This document shows positions 43,275 to 52,054 of a stretch of 64,000 nucleotides of DNA, piece by piece. Location of the stretch: the NCBI GenBank assembly GCA_017618715.1, contig JAFZTS010000027.1:1-64000 (forward strand), written 5' to 3'. The first letter of the stretch is position 1; every line of letters starts with the position of its first letter. The position numbers and the translations under genes are program-made. The DNA comes from Bacteroidales bacterium. GTDB taxonomy: Bacteria > Bacteroidota > Bacteroidia > Bacteroidales > UBA3663. The notes under the pieces were generated by a model, which was given only the letters and a program-made list of their open reading frames with translations, was not told the DNA's origin and did not search any database.

Positions 43275-44942
43275 CTAACCCATTTGATGACAATCATGCT
43301 CTCGAATCTCCACGCGACGAATCTTTCCGCTGATGGTCTTGGGCAGTTCATCCACAAATTCGATGACACGGGGGTACTTGTAGGGAGCCGTCTCATGCTT
43401 CACGTGGTCCTGCAGTTCCTTCACCAGTCGCGGACCAGCTTTTTGCTTGTATTCCGCTGCAAGAACGATGGTAGCCTTTACCACCATGCCTCTGATGTCG
43501 TCGGGCACGCCTGTGATGGCACATTCCACCACTGCCTTGTGTGTCATTAGGGCCGATTCGACTTCAAAGGGACCGATGCGGTATCCCGAGCTCTTGATTA
43601 CGTCATCGGCACGCGATACGAACCAGAAATAGCCGTTTTCGTCGTAATAGACTACATCTCCCGTATAATAGATGTTATTGTTATACGCTTTCTGGGTGAG
43701 CGTGGGATTGAGGTAATACTCCTTGAAGAGGCCGTAGGGTTTGCCTTCATCTGTGCGGATCACCAGTTGTCCGTGTTCCATGGGTTTGCACCTGTTACCC
43801 TCGCTGTCGAGCACATCAACCTTGAATTGCGGATTGGGCACACCCATCGATCCTGGCACAGGCTTCACGTAGGGATAGGTGCCCAGTACCAATGTCGTCT
43901 CGGTCTGTCCATAGCTTTCGCAAATCATGATGCCCGTCTTTTCCTTCCATTCCAAAAATACATTGGGGTTGAGGGCTTCGCCAGCTGTAGTGCAGTATTC
44001 GAGGGAACTGAGGTCATAGTTCGAAAGGTTTTCACGTATCAGGAAACGATAGACAGTAGGAGGAGCGCAGAACGAGGTGACATGGAAGTCCTGCATCATC
44101 TTCAACAGGTTGGCGGGCACGAAGTGTCCCTCGAAGTCATAGACAAAAACGGTGGCACCCGAAATCATTTGGCCATAGAATTTGCCCCAGACGGCCTTGC
44201 CCCATCCTGTATCGGCGAGGGTAAGGTGCAGGCTGCCCTCGTGTACGTTGTGCCAGTATTTGGCCGTGAGGATGTGAGAAAGGGGATAGGTGTAGTCATG
44301 CATCACCATCTTCGGCTCACCCGACGTGCCGCTGGTGAAGTACATCAGGAAATTGTCGGTGGCAAGATTCTGTCCCTTTTGGCTCACGAAGTCGGGTGCA
44401 TCAAAAAGACCTTTCCAAAAATTATCCCATCCTCGCGGTACCCTTGGTCCTATCGAAATACAATGTTCGAGTGACGAACAGAACGCGCGTGCACCAATCA
44501 CATTGCGCAGGATGTCGGCATCGCCTACGGCAATGATGGCCTTGATGTTGGCCTCGTGGCAGCGATAGATGATGTCCTTGTCGGTCAGCAGATGGGTGGC
44601 AGGGATAGCCACGGCTCCAATCTTATGCAGTGCTACCATCGTGATCCACCAAGCAAGACGGCGCTTCAGGATGAGCATGACGGTGTCGCCACGCTGAATG
44701 CCGAGCGTCAGAAGGTAACTTGCAGTCTTATCCGAGAGTCTTTTATAGTCTCGGTAGTTCAGGTGCTTTACTTCACCATGGTCATTGGTCCATAAGATGG
44801 CATCCTTCTCGGGTTGTTCCTCCGCGTAGGCATCAACGACATCATAGCCGAAGTTGAAATGCTCCGGAACGATAAGCTTGTAGTGCTGCATGAAGTCCTC
44901 GTAACTCGAAAACTCCGTCTGATTCAGAAACCGTTCAATCAT
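43275..44942 (-). CDS. AMP-forming acyl-CoA synthetase (medium-chain / ACSM-like)
   Basis: The protein of 555 residues starts at MIERFLNQTEFSSYEDF; an ATG at 44972 would add ten residues. Adenylation motifs are YFTSGTSGEPKMV (phosphate loop), SYGQTETT, YTGDVVYYDENGYFWFVSRADD and, near the end, the catalytic lysine region LPKTISGKIRRVEIR. The family activates a carboxylic acid to acyl-AMP and then acyl-CoA in the cytosol. The acid (acetate, propionate, branched or aromatic) cannot be read from sequence. An inverted repeat with a T tract follows the stop codon. Confidence 0.9.
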   Translation of the reverse strand: MIERFLNQTEFSSYEDFMQHYKLIVPEHFNFGYDVVDAYAEEQPEKDAILWTNDHGEVKHLNYRDYKRLSDKTASYLLTLGIQRGDTVMLILKRRLAWWITMVALHKIGAVAIPATHLLTDKDIIYRCHEANIKAIIAVGDADILRNVIGARAFCSSLEHCISIGPRVPRGWDNFWKGLFDAPDFVSQKGQNLATDNFLMYFTSGTSGEPKMVMHDYTYPLSHILTAKYWHNVHEGSLHLTLADTGWGKAVWGKFYGQMISGATVFVYDFEGHFVPANLLKMMQDFHVTSFCAPPTVYRFLIRENLSNYDLSSLEYCTTAGEALNPNVFLEWKEKTGIMICESYGQTETTLVLGTYPYVKPVPGSMGVPNPQFKVDVLDSEGNRCKPMEHGQLVIRTDEGKPYGLFKEYYLNPTLTQKAYNNNIYYTGDVVYYDENGYFWFVSRADDVIKSSGYRIGPFEVESALMTHKAVVECAITGVPDDIRGMVVKATIVLAAEYKQKAGPRLVKELQDHVKHETAPYKYPRVIEFVDELPKTISGKIRRVEIREHDCHQMG

Positions 44943-45183
44943 TGTTTTGTTTGGAGGGATTTTATTTTCCAAGGTGCAAATATGAGAATTTTTAATGATT
45001 TTTGCAATTCATTGACGTAAAAAAGGTAATAATTTATTATTTATTTTCTCAATTGGGAAAAAAAATGGGCGGAAATGTGCAAATATTAACAAAAAATAAG
45101 ATTTCGTCAATCCAAATTGAGTCGAATAATATAGGTTTTTGACAGTTGTGATTTCAGAAAAATAACAAAAAAAGAGTCGAAAA

Positions 45184-45215
45184 TTTGGTTGACTCGAAAA
45201 ATGTTCGTATCTTCG
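45184..45215 (+). promoter_or_regulatory. Promoter of the PUL regulator gene
   Basis: TTTG at 45184-45187 and TATCTTCG at 45208-45215 (one change from TAnnTTTG) are 20 bp apart, the normal Bacteroidetes -33/-7 spacing, and lie 29 bp before the ATG. The 302-bp gap 44943-45244 is otherwise very AT-rich with no further gene seen. Confidence 0.6.
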
Positions 45216-45244
45216 CACCGTCGAATGAATACTATGACACACAA

Positions 45245-47014
45245 ATGAGGCACAAGAGGCACATCTTTTTATTAACTTTACTCGTCATTTCGCTCGTGGG
45301 TGCAAGGGGATACGCATATAACGCTGAGTCGGAACGTTGGCTCCAGCGGTTGGATTCCGTTGTGCAGCAGCGCGAGCATATAAACGAGCAGAAGCGTCAT
45401 CGTCTGCAGCAGATGCAGACCATGCAGCGTGGCATGAGTGATGTCGAGGAACTATATCAGCTAAACCGTACGATTTATGTCGAGTGCTTCACTTTCGACA
45501 GCGAGTTGGCCATGAGCTTGGTCGATGCCAACTTACAGATTGCCAGTCAGCGTCGTGATGCCTATGGCATGGCCGAATGGCAGATTCAGCGTAGTTTTAT
45601 CTTGGCTTCCACAGGTCAGTTGCTGGAGGCAACCAATGCCTTGGAGGGATTGAAGCCGAGTCTGTTGGACCGCCGTCTCCGTCTCGACTATTATGCCCAA
45701 CAAGAGTATCTATATTCGCACCTTGCCCAATACTCGTGGTCCGAACCCATGAAGGAAGCTTATCAACAGCAGGCGTGGACCTACACCGATTCCATCTATC
45801 AGATTATGGAACCCTCCGACGAGAACTACCTCTGGTGGCAGTCGTGGCGCTCATACAGTGTGGGCAATGGACATGAGGCCATCCTTGCTCTCCGTCCTGT
45901 TGTTGATACGTTGAAGCTCACCACTCGTCACGATGCGATGTTGACCTATTGTCTGGCCCGCATGTACCAGGAGCAGGACAATGAAGACCTTTACTTGCAG
46001 TACATGGCACGTTCGGGTATTGCCGACCTCCGTGCTGCCAACCAAGATATTGCTTCTCTTGAGGAACTCTCTTCCGTCCTTTACGATATCTCACAACGCG
46101 ATTCACGGCGTGGGCATGGCTTGTTCGGTTCGAAGGACCAGAGCGCAGTTGATCTTTCGCGCGCATATACATATATTAATGTATGTCTCGAAACATCGCG
46201 CATCTACAACAATTTGGTGCGCACGGTGAGCATCGCTCGTGTGATGGACGACATCTTGGCCAGCTATCGTGAGCGAGTGGCTGAACAGCAGCGTCGTCAG
46301 CAAGCCATCACTTGGATCTTGGCTATCCTCTTCGTCATTCTTCTCGTGGCCGTCATCATGGGCTGGCGTCAGCGTCGTAAGCTTAGCCAGAGTCGTAGCC
46401 AGCTCGAATCGGCTAACGAGCAACTTAGTGAACACCGTGCAGCCCTTACCCATGCCAATGCCGAGCTCGTCGAAGCCAACCGTAAACTGCAGGCTGCTAT
46501 GGAGCAGCAGGCCGAGGTCAACCGCGAACTCCAGGAGTCGAACTATGTTAAGGAGGAGTATGTCGGCTACGTCTTCTCGCTTTGCTCTAATTACATCAGC
46601 AAGATGGACGAATATCGCAAGAACATCAACCGCAAGACCAAGGTGAAGCTCTACGACGAGGTGCTCCAGATGACTGAGAAAACCAATCTCGTGCAGGACG
46701 AGCTGAAGGAGTTCTATCAAAACTTTGACGCCATCTTTCTGCATATCTACCCCGACTTTATCACCGACTTCAACAACCTGTTGCAACCCGAGGAACGAAT
46801 CGAACCCCGTAAAGGTGAATTGCTCAACACCGATCTGCGCATCTATGCCCTTGTCCGACTGGGCATCACCGACAGTGTCAAGATCGCCGAGTTCCTCCAC
46901 GTCTCACCTCAAACCGTTTATAACAATCGCCTCAAGACGCGCAACAAAGCCATCGTGCCTAAAGAGCATTTTGCCGACTATGTGCGCCAATTGGGCCGTT
47001 TTAGCAATTCCTAA
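45245..47014 (+). CDS. SusR-like membrane-spanning PUL regulator (DUF6377 type)
   Basis: The protein of 589 residues starts at MRHKRHIFLLTLLV, placing the ATG after the promoter. A signal/anchor sequence is followed by a periplasmic helical, TPR-like sensor to about residue 350, a membrane helix (ITWILAILFVILLVAVIMGW), a coiled coil (RSQLESANEQLSEHRAALTHAN) and a cytoplasmic C-terminal domain. The end holds a helix-turn-helix (DSVKIAEFLHVSPQTVYNNR) of the LuxR-like type. This matches SusR, which senses a sugar in the periplasm and activates sus genes. It lies directly before susC on the same strand and presumably controls this locus. Confidence 0.88.
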   Translation: MRHKRHIFLLTLLVISLVGARGYAYNAESERWLQRLDSVVQQREHINEQKRHRLQQMQTMQRGMSDVEELYQLNRTIYVECFTFDSELAMSLVDANLQIASQRRDAYGMAEWQIQRSFILASTGQLLEATNALEGLKPSLLDRRLRLDYYAQQEYLYSHLAQYSWSEPMKEAYQQQAWTYTDSIYQIMEPSDENYLWWQSWRSYSVGNGHEAILALRPVVDTLKLTTRHDAMLTYCLARMYQEQDNEDLYLQYMARSGIADLRAANQDIASLEELSSVLYDISQRDSRRGHGLFGSKDQSAVDLSRAYTYINVCLETSRIYNNLVRTVSIARVMDDILASYRERVAEQQRRQQAITWILAILFVILLVAVIMGWRQRRKLSQSRSQLESANEQLSEHRAALTHANAELVEANRKLQAAMEQQAEVNRELQESNYVKEEYVGYVFSLCSNYISKMDEYRKNINRKTKVKLYDEVLQMTEKTNLVQDELKEFYQNFDAIFLHIYPDFITDFNNLLQPEERIEPRKGELLNTDLRIYALVRLGITDSVKIAEFLHVSPQTVYNNRLKTRNKAIVPKEHFADYVRQLGRFSNS

Positions 47015-47025
47015 CAGTACAATAA

Positions 47026-47094
47026 AAACTTACCGATACAAAAATATAATCCATTGAAAAACAGATGAATCATATATCTGGAAACTTACCGATA
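47026..47094 (+). promoter_or_regulatory. Pair of 13-bp direct repeats before susC, candidate operator
   Basis: AAACTTACCGATA occurs at 47026-47038 and at 47082-47094, 56 bp apart, in the gap between the regulator stop codon and the susC -7 box. The second copy is about 38 bp before the -7 box. Direct repeats in this place suit an activator binding site; the regulator encoded next door is the obvious candidate. Confidence 0.55.
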
Positions 47095-47131
47095 TATATT
47101 ACTTTGATGTACAACATAATGAAATAAGCCC

Positions 47132-47139
47132 TATCTTTG
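47132..47139 (+). promoter_or_regulatory. Promoter (-7 box) of the PUL structural genes
   Basis: TATCTTTG is an exact TAnnTTTG match, giving a leader of about 95 bases before the susC ATG at 47238. A TTTG at 47103 is rather far for a -33 element, consistent with a promoter that needs an activator. Confidence 0.65.
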
Positions 47140-47237
47140 CACCGTCAAAAGTGACAAAGGGTTTATACCTGCTTTTATCACTCTCTTCGAAACATTGTTC
47201 TACACATATTATAATTATTAATCAAAACATCATTAGC

Positions 47238-50200
47238 ATGAGAAAATCTTCTGACAAGTGGATGACAAGGGCTATATTGCTCCTTGCATTAATCCTGTTC
47301 ACACCATGGGGGGCCTGGGCCCAGCAGATGGCGGTGAACGGCGTCGTTGTAGATGAGATGGGTGAACCCATCCTCGGTGCCAGCGTCGTGGTGAAAGGTA
47401 CCTCGACGGGTACGGTGACCGATCTTGACGGCAACTTCTCGATTCCCAATGTTCCAAGTAATGCCACCCTCGTGTTCTCGTTCGTGGGCTACATCACCCA
47501 AGAGCAGGCAGCTCGTCCCCAGATGAACATCGTTTTGGCTGAAGACAACAAGCTCCTTGAGGACGTTGTGGTCGTTGGTTACGGTGTGCAAAAGAAGAGC
47601 GTCGTCACAGCAGCCATCGCCAAGGTCAGCAGTGATGACCTTTTGAACAAGACTCCCATACGCATGGACAATGCACTGAAGGGCCTTGCAGCCGGTGTCA
47701 ACGTTACCGCTAACTCTGGTCAGCCTGGTGAAGCTTCGCGTGTCCGTGTTCGTGGTACCGGTACCATCAACGACTCCGATCCTCTCTACATCGTCGATGG
47801 CATGCCCATCGAGGGAGGTCTTGACTTTGTGAACCCCAACGATATCGAGAGTATCGAGGTGCTCAAGGATGCTGCTTCGGGCGCTATCTACGGTGCTCGT
47901 GCCGCCAACGGTGTCATCCTCGTTACCACCAAGAAAGGCAAGAAGGGCAAGGCTCAGATCAACTACAACGCTTCTTGGGGCTGGCAGACAGCTTGGAAGC
48001 ACCGCGATGTAGCCAACGCCACCGAGTATGCCGTTCTCCAGAACGAGAAGTACATCAACGCCGGACAGGATGCTCCCTACGCCGATCCATATCATCTCAC
48101 CGATGCCATGGGCAATGCCATCCCCGTGAATGGCGGTACCGATTGGCAGGAGCTCGTCTTCAACGACAATGCCCCCATCGTCAATCACGACATCTCGGTG
48201 AGCGGAGCCAGCGACATGATGAACTACTACCTCTCCATCGGCTACTTCAGCCAGGAAGGTATCGTCGGCGGCAACTACGGTCAGTCCAACTACAACCGTC
48301 TGACCATCCGCTCCAACAACAACTATACCCTGCTCGATGCCACCAAGGAGCGCACGTTCCTCAACAAGCTCGATCTTTCGGTCAACCTCTCTTACATGCG
48401 CACTCACAGTACTGGCATCGCCACCAACTCCGAGTTCGGCTCCGTCCTCGGTTCGGCCCTTTATATGTCGCCTATCCTCACCCCAACCGTTTCGGGTGGA
48501 TATGCCGAGCAGATGAAGGCCACCTACGCCGACTATGACCTGCCCACCGATGCTGCCGGCAATGTCTATACCATCGCCAGCTATGGTGGAGCTTATCAGG
48601 AAATGAACAACCCACTCGCCATGCTCGACTGCATCAATCCTTCCAAGAACTGGAGCCACAAGTTCGTGCCCCACTTCAACGTCAGCCTCGGCCTTTGGGA
48701 TAACCTCAAGTACAGCTTCTCCTACAGCACCGACCTCTCCTTCTGGGGCTACGATGGTGCCGTGAAGAGCCTCTACTACCTCTCAGGTAACAACAAGCAG
48801 GAACATACCTCCGCTTCGCAGTTCTCAGCCAAATCAACCACATGGCAGCTCGAGAACGTCCTCTCTTACGACAAGACCATCGGTCTCCACAGCTTCAACA
48901 TCGTCCTTGGTCAGTCGGCCTTCAAGTCGAAGGGTGACGAGATCGGTGGCAGCCGTTGGAACCTTGTCAACATCAACAAGCCGTCGATCAACTATTCGAC
49001 AGGTAACATAGAGTTCTCGTCTGATGCCGACGGCAACATCACTGGTGCCACCGTCCAATACAGCGTCTGGGGCGGCCCATACACATCCCACACCGTTTCG
49101 TCACTCTTCGCACGTGGCAGCTACAACTACGATGAGCGTTACATGCTCCAGTTCACTGTACGTCGCGACGGTTCGAGCCGGTTCGGCTCCAACAACAAGT
49201 ACGGTGTCTTCCCATCCTTCTCTCTCGGTTGGAACTTCGTACGTGAGCCGTTCTTCAACTTCCCCGCTTGGCTTTCCATCGGCAAGCTGCGCTACAGCTG
49301 GGGTAAGAACGGTAACGACAACATCGGTGACTTCACCTACACCACCCTCACCTCGATGGGCAACAACGTCCTCTTCGGTCGCATGGCAACCAAACAGAAC
49401 GGTTCGAAGGCCAATCGTATAGCCAACCCCGACCTCAAGTGGGAGGAGTCTGAGCAGCACGATTTCGGTATCGACCTCGGCTTCATGAGGGATGCACTCA
49501 CCCTCAGCGTTGATTACTTCATCAAAAAGACCAACGGTATGATCATCACCATGCCTATCCCGAGCTATGTGGGCGAAACCAAGCCTCTTGGCAACGTGGG
49601 TGACATGGAGAACAGCGGTATCGAAGTTGAACTCGGTTGGAAGGGTCACGTTCGCGACTTCCACTATTCTCTCAAGGGCAACGTTTCCTACCTCAAGAAC
49701 AAGCTCATCAACCTCGGTAATACCGAAGGCTTCCTCAACTTCGATGGCATCCAGGGTATCTCTGGTGGTGGCACACGTGCCGAGAACGGCCAGCCATTCC
49801 CCTTCTTCTATGGCTACAAGACCGATGGCGTCTTCCAGAACATGGACGAGGTTCGTGCCTACACCAATGCCTCGGGCGGACTCATTCAGCCTAATGCCGT
49901 GCCTGGTGATGTTCGCTTCGTCGATGTCAACGGCGATGGTTCCATCACCACCGACGACCGTACCAACATTGGTAACGGTACTCCCGACTGGACCTTCGGC
50001 TTCAATGCCAACGCCGACTGGAAGGGCTTCGACTTCAATATCTTCCTCCAGGGTGTTCAGGGTGCCGACGTCTTCGATGCTACTTATCGTAGCGACGTAT
50101 ATTCCGGCAACTATCCCAAATGGATGCTCAACCGCTGGACCGGCGAAGGCACGTCCGACAAGTATCCACGCCTCGCACTCAGCGATGAGACCAACTGGCA

Positions 50201-50462
50201 GGTGTCCGACCTCTATGTATGCGATGGTTCATACCTCCGCATCAAGAACATGAGCGTCGGCTACACCCTCCCCGCCAAGCTCACACGTAAAGCCTTCGTC
50301 GAGCGTCTCCGCGTCTATGGTATGGTCGAGAACCTCGTCACATGGACCAAGTACTGGGGCTTCGATCCCGAAATCGCCTCGGGTGGCACCTCCCTCGGCA
50401 TCGACCGCGGTGTTTATCCACAGGCTCGCACTTGGACCGTCGGATTCAACATTTCATTCTAA
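47238..50462 (+). CDS. susC: SusC/RagA-family TonB-dependent outer-membrane transporter
   Basis: The protein of 1074 residues starts at MRKSSDKWMTRAILLL, with a signal peptide ending near AWAQQ. A carboxypeptidase-like domain (VNGVVVDEMGEPILGASVVVKGTSTG) is followed by the TonB box region and plug (LEDVVVVGYGVQKKSVV; GTGTINDSDPLYIVDGMP; IESIEVLKDAASGAIYGARAANG) and a C-terminal barrel ending in VGFNISF. It imports oligosaccharides held by the SusD partner encoded next. Codons end in C very often, as throughout this locus. Confidence 0.96.
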   Translation: MRKSSDKWMTRAILLLALILFTPWGAWAQQMAVNGVVVDEMGEPILGASVVVKGTSTGTVTDLDGNFSIPNVPSNATLVFSFVGYITQEQAARPQMNIVLAEDNKLLEDVVVVGYGVQKKSVVTAAIAKVSSDDLLNKTPIRMDNALKGLAAGVNVTANSGQPGEASRVRVRGTGTINDSDPLYIVDGMPIEGGLDFVNPNDIESIEVLKDAASGAIYGARAANGVILVTTKKGKKGKAQINYNASWGWQTAWKHRDVANATEYAVLQNEKYINAGQDAPYADPYHLTDAMGNAIPVNGGTDWQELVFNDNAPIVNHDISVSGASDMMNYYLSIGYFSQEGIVGGNYGQSNYNRLTIRSNNNYTLLDATKERTFLNKLDLSVNLSYMRTHSTGIATNSEFGSVLGSALYMSPILTPTVSGGYAEQMKATYADYDLPTDAAGNVYTIASYGGAYQEMNNPLAMLDCINPSKNWSHKFVPHFNVSLGLWDNLKYSFSYSTDLSFWGYDGAVKSLYYLSGNNKQEHTSASQFSAKSTTWQLENVLSYDKTIGLHSFNIVLGQSAFKSKGDEIGGSRWNLVNINKPSINYSTGNIEFSSDADGNITGATVQYSVWGGPYTSHTVSSLFARGSYNYDERYMLQFTVRRDGSSRFGSNNKYGVFPSFSLGWNFVREPFFNFPAWLSIGKLRYSWGKNGNDNIGDFTYTTLTSMGNNVLFGRMATKQNGSKANRIANPDLKWEESEQHDFGIDLGFMRDALTLSVDYFIKKTNGMIITMPIPSYVGETKPLGNVGDMENSGIEVELGWKGHVRDFHYSLKGNVSYLKNKLINLGNTEGFLNFDGIQGISGGGTRAENGQPFPFFYGYKTDGVFQNMDEVRAYTNASGGLIQPNAVPGDVRFVDVNGDGSITTDDRTNIGNGTPDWTFGFNANADWKGFDFNIFLQGVQGADVFDATYRSDVYSGNYPKWMLNRWTGEGTSDKYPRLALSDETNWQVSDLYVCDGSYLRIKNMSVGYTLPAKLTRKAFVERLRVYGMVENLVTWTKYWGFDPEIASGGTSLGIDRGVYPQARTWTVGFNISF

Positions 50463-50507
50463 TTAATTGTTAATTATTTTCGTTAATTATTAATTGAAAA
50501 CAAACTT

Positions 50508-52034
50508 ATGAAAACTCAATATACAGCCCTGCTGATGGCCGCTGCCACGCTTGCCATGACGGCTTGCAGCGACTCGTTCCTTGAGGTGGAGAATCCGTCA
50601 GGCGAACCCCTTGAAGAATACTACACAACCGATGCACATATACAGGAGGCCCTTATTGCCGCCTACGATCCTATCCATTGGCCCGACTGGGGTCTCGGTC
50701 AGTACAACGCACTCAATATCGACGCCGAAATCATGGGCGACCTCTTCTGGGTAGGTGGTTCCAACCTCGCCGATATGCAGAACTGGCACATGCTCTCCAA
50801 CTACCAGGCCAACGAGAACAATACCCTCTCGTCACTCTGGACCGTCGATTACAGTGGCGTAAAGCGCTGCAACGACGTGCTCAAATACATCGAGTACGAT
50901 GTGCCCGATATGACCGCTGCCAACAAGTCGTCCTACGAGATGCAGGCACGCAGCCTCCGTGTGTTCTACTACAACATGCTTTGGCACTATTTTGGCAACA
51001 TCCCCTTCTATCTCGAGAACCTCACCGCTCCCTACACTGCTCCACAGCTCACCGCCGACGAGGTCTATGACCAGCTCATTGTCGAGCTCGAAGCAATTGC
51101 CGCTTCGAATGTCCTCCCCATGCGCTGGGACGACGCTAACTGCGGTCGCATCTCGCAGGCTATGGTTTACATGATGTATGCCGAGATGGTGATGTACCAG
51201 AACGACCAGAGCCGCTACAGCAAGGCCCTCGGTTTCATGAACGAGATCATCTCTTCCGGCAAGTATGCCCTCAACCCCGACTATGGAAACCTCTGGGAGG
51301 AGTCGGGCGAATGGTGCGACGAGTCCATCTGGGAGATCAACTATGAGGATGGCAATAACGAGCGCGGATGGGGTAGTCCTCTCGCCATTGGTGGCACCGT
51401 GCTTCCCACCCTCATCTCACCCAACTCTTGGCCCGGTGGCGACGGTTGGAATTCAGGCGCCGACGGATGGGGCTTCCTCCCCGTGCGCACCGCTACCTAC
51501 GACATGTTCGAGGCTGGCGACGTGCGTCGCGATGCCACCTGCTGGGACGTTCGTGGCGTGGAATACACCAACCGCTTCCAGGACACCCACATCTGGCTCA
51601 AGAAGTATCGTCCACAGACTGCCAACAACGCCGATGCAGGTTTCGATAACAACCTCAACTACAACAACAACCTGCGTTACTACCGATTTGCCGAGACGCT
51701 GCTCAACGCTGCCGAACTTATGCTCCGCGTAGGCTCTGGCGATGCCAAGTCACTGCTCAATCAGGTACGCCAGCGTGCTGGTCTGGGTGCAGTCGATGCC
51801 ACTATTGACAACATCATCAACGAGCGTAAGCTCGAGTTCGTGGGCGAAGGCAAGCGCTACTGGGATCTCGTTCGTACAGGTCTCGCCACCTCCGTTCTCG
51901 TTCCCACTCCCTGCGATGGCACCAACCCCAACGATCAGGGCCGCGTAGGCACTTGGACGCAAAGCAAGAAGTACATCCCCATCGCTCAGTCTGAGCTCGA
52001 TTCCGATGTCGCTCTCAAGCAGAATGAGTATTAA
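50508..52034 (+). CDS. susD: SusD/RagB-family surface glycan-binding lipoprotein
   Basis: The protein of 508 residues has a lipoprotein signal (ATLAMTACSDSFLEVENP; lipid Cys near residue 21) and the SusD helical fold: TPR-like helices in the N-terminal half (SSLWTVDYSGVKRCNDVLKYI; QARSLRVFYYNMLWHYFGNIP) and the typical C-terminal part (LLNAAELMLRVGSG; LLNQVRQRAG; ERKLEFVGEGKRYWDLVRTG). It sits on the outer face of the outer membrane as a lid on SusC and binds the glycan. It lies 45 bp after susC and 20 bp before the next lipoprotein gene. Confidence 0.96.
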   Translation: MKTQYTALLMAAATLAMTACSDSFLEVENPSGEPLEEYYTTDAHIQEALIAAYDPIHWPDWGLGQYNALNIDAEIMGDLFWVGGSNLADMQNWHMLSNYQANENNTLSSLWTVDYSGVKRCNDVLKYIEYDVPDMTAANKSSYEMQARSLRVFYYNMLWHYFGNIPFYLENLTAPYTAPQLTADEVYDQLIVELEAIAASNVLPMRWDDANCGRISQAMVYMMYAEMVMYQNDQSRYSKALGFMNEIISSGKYALNPDYGNLWEESGEWCDESIWEINYEDGNNERGWGSPLAIGGTVLPTLISPNSWPGGDGWNSGADGWGFLPVRTATYDMFEAGDVRRDATCWDVRGVEYTNRFQDTHIWLKKYRPQTANNADAGFDNNLNYNNNLRYYRFAETLLNAAELMLRVGSGDAKSLLNQVRQRAGLGAVDATIDNIINERKLEFVGEGKRYWDLVRTGLATSVLVPTPCDGTNPNDQGRVGTWTQSKKYIPIAQSELDSDVALKQNEY

Positions 52035-52054
52035 TCCAAACAAATAATACTATT

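Noticed and set aside
47289..48674. 461-codon reverse ORF antisense to susC
   Set aside because: The strong C-ending codon bias of susC removes stops on the opposite strand; the translated product is low-complexity and unrelated to any family I know.
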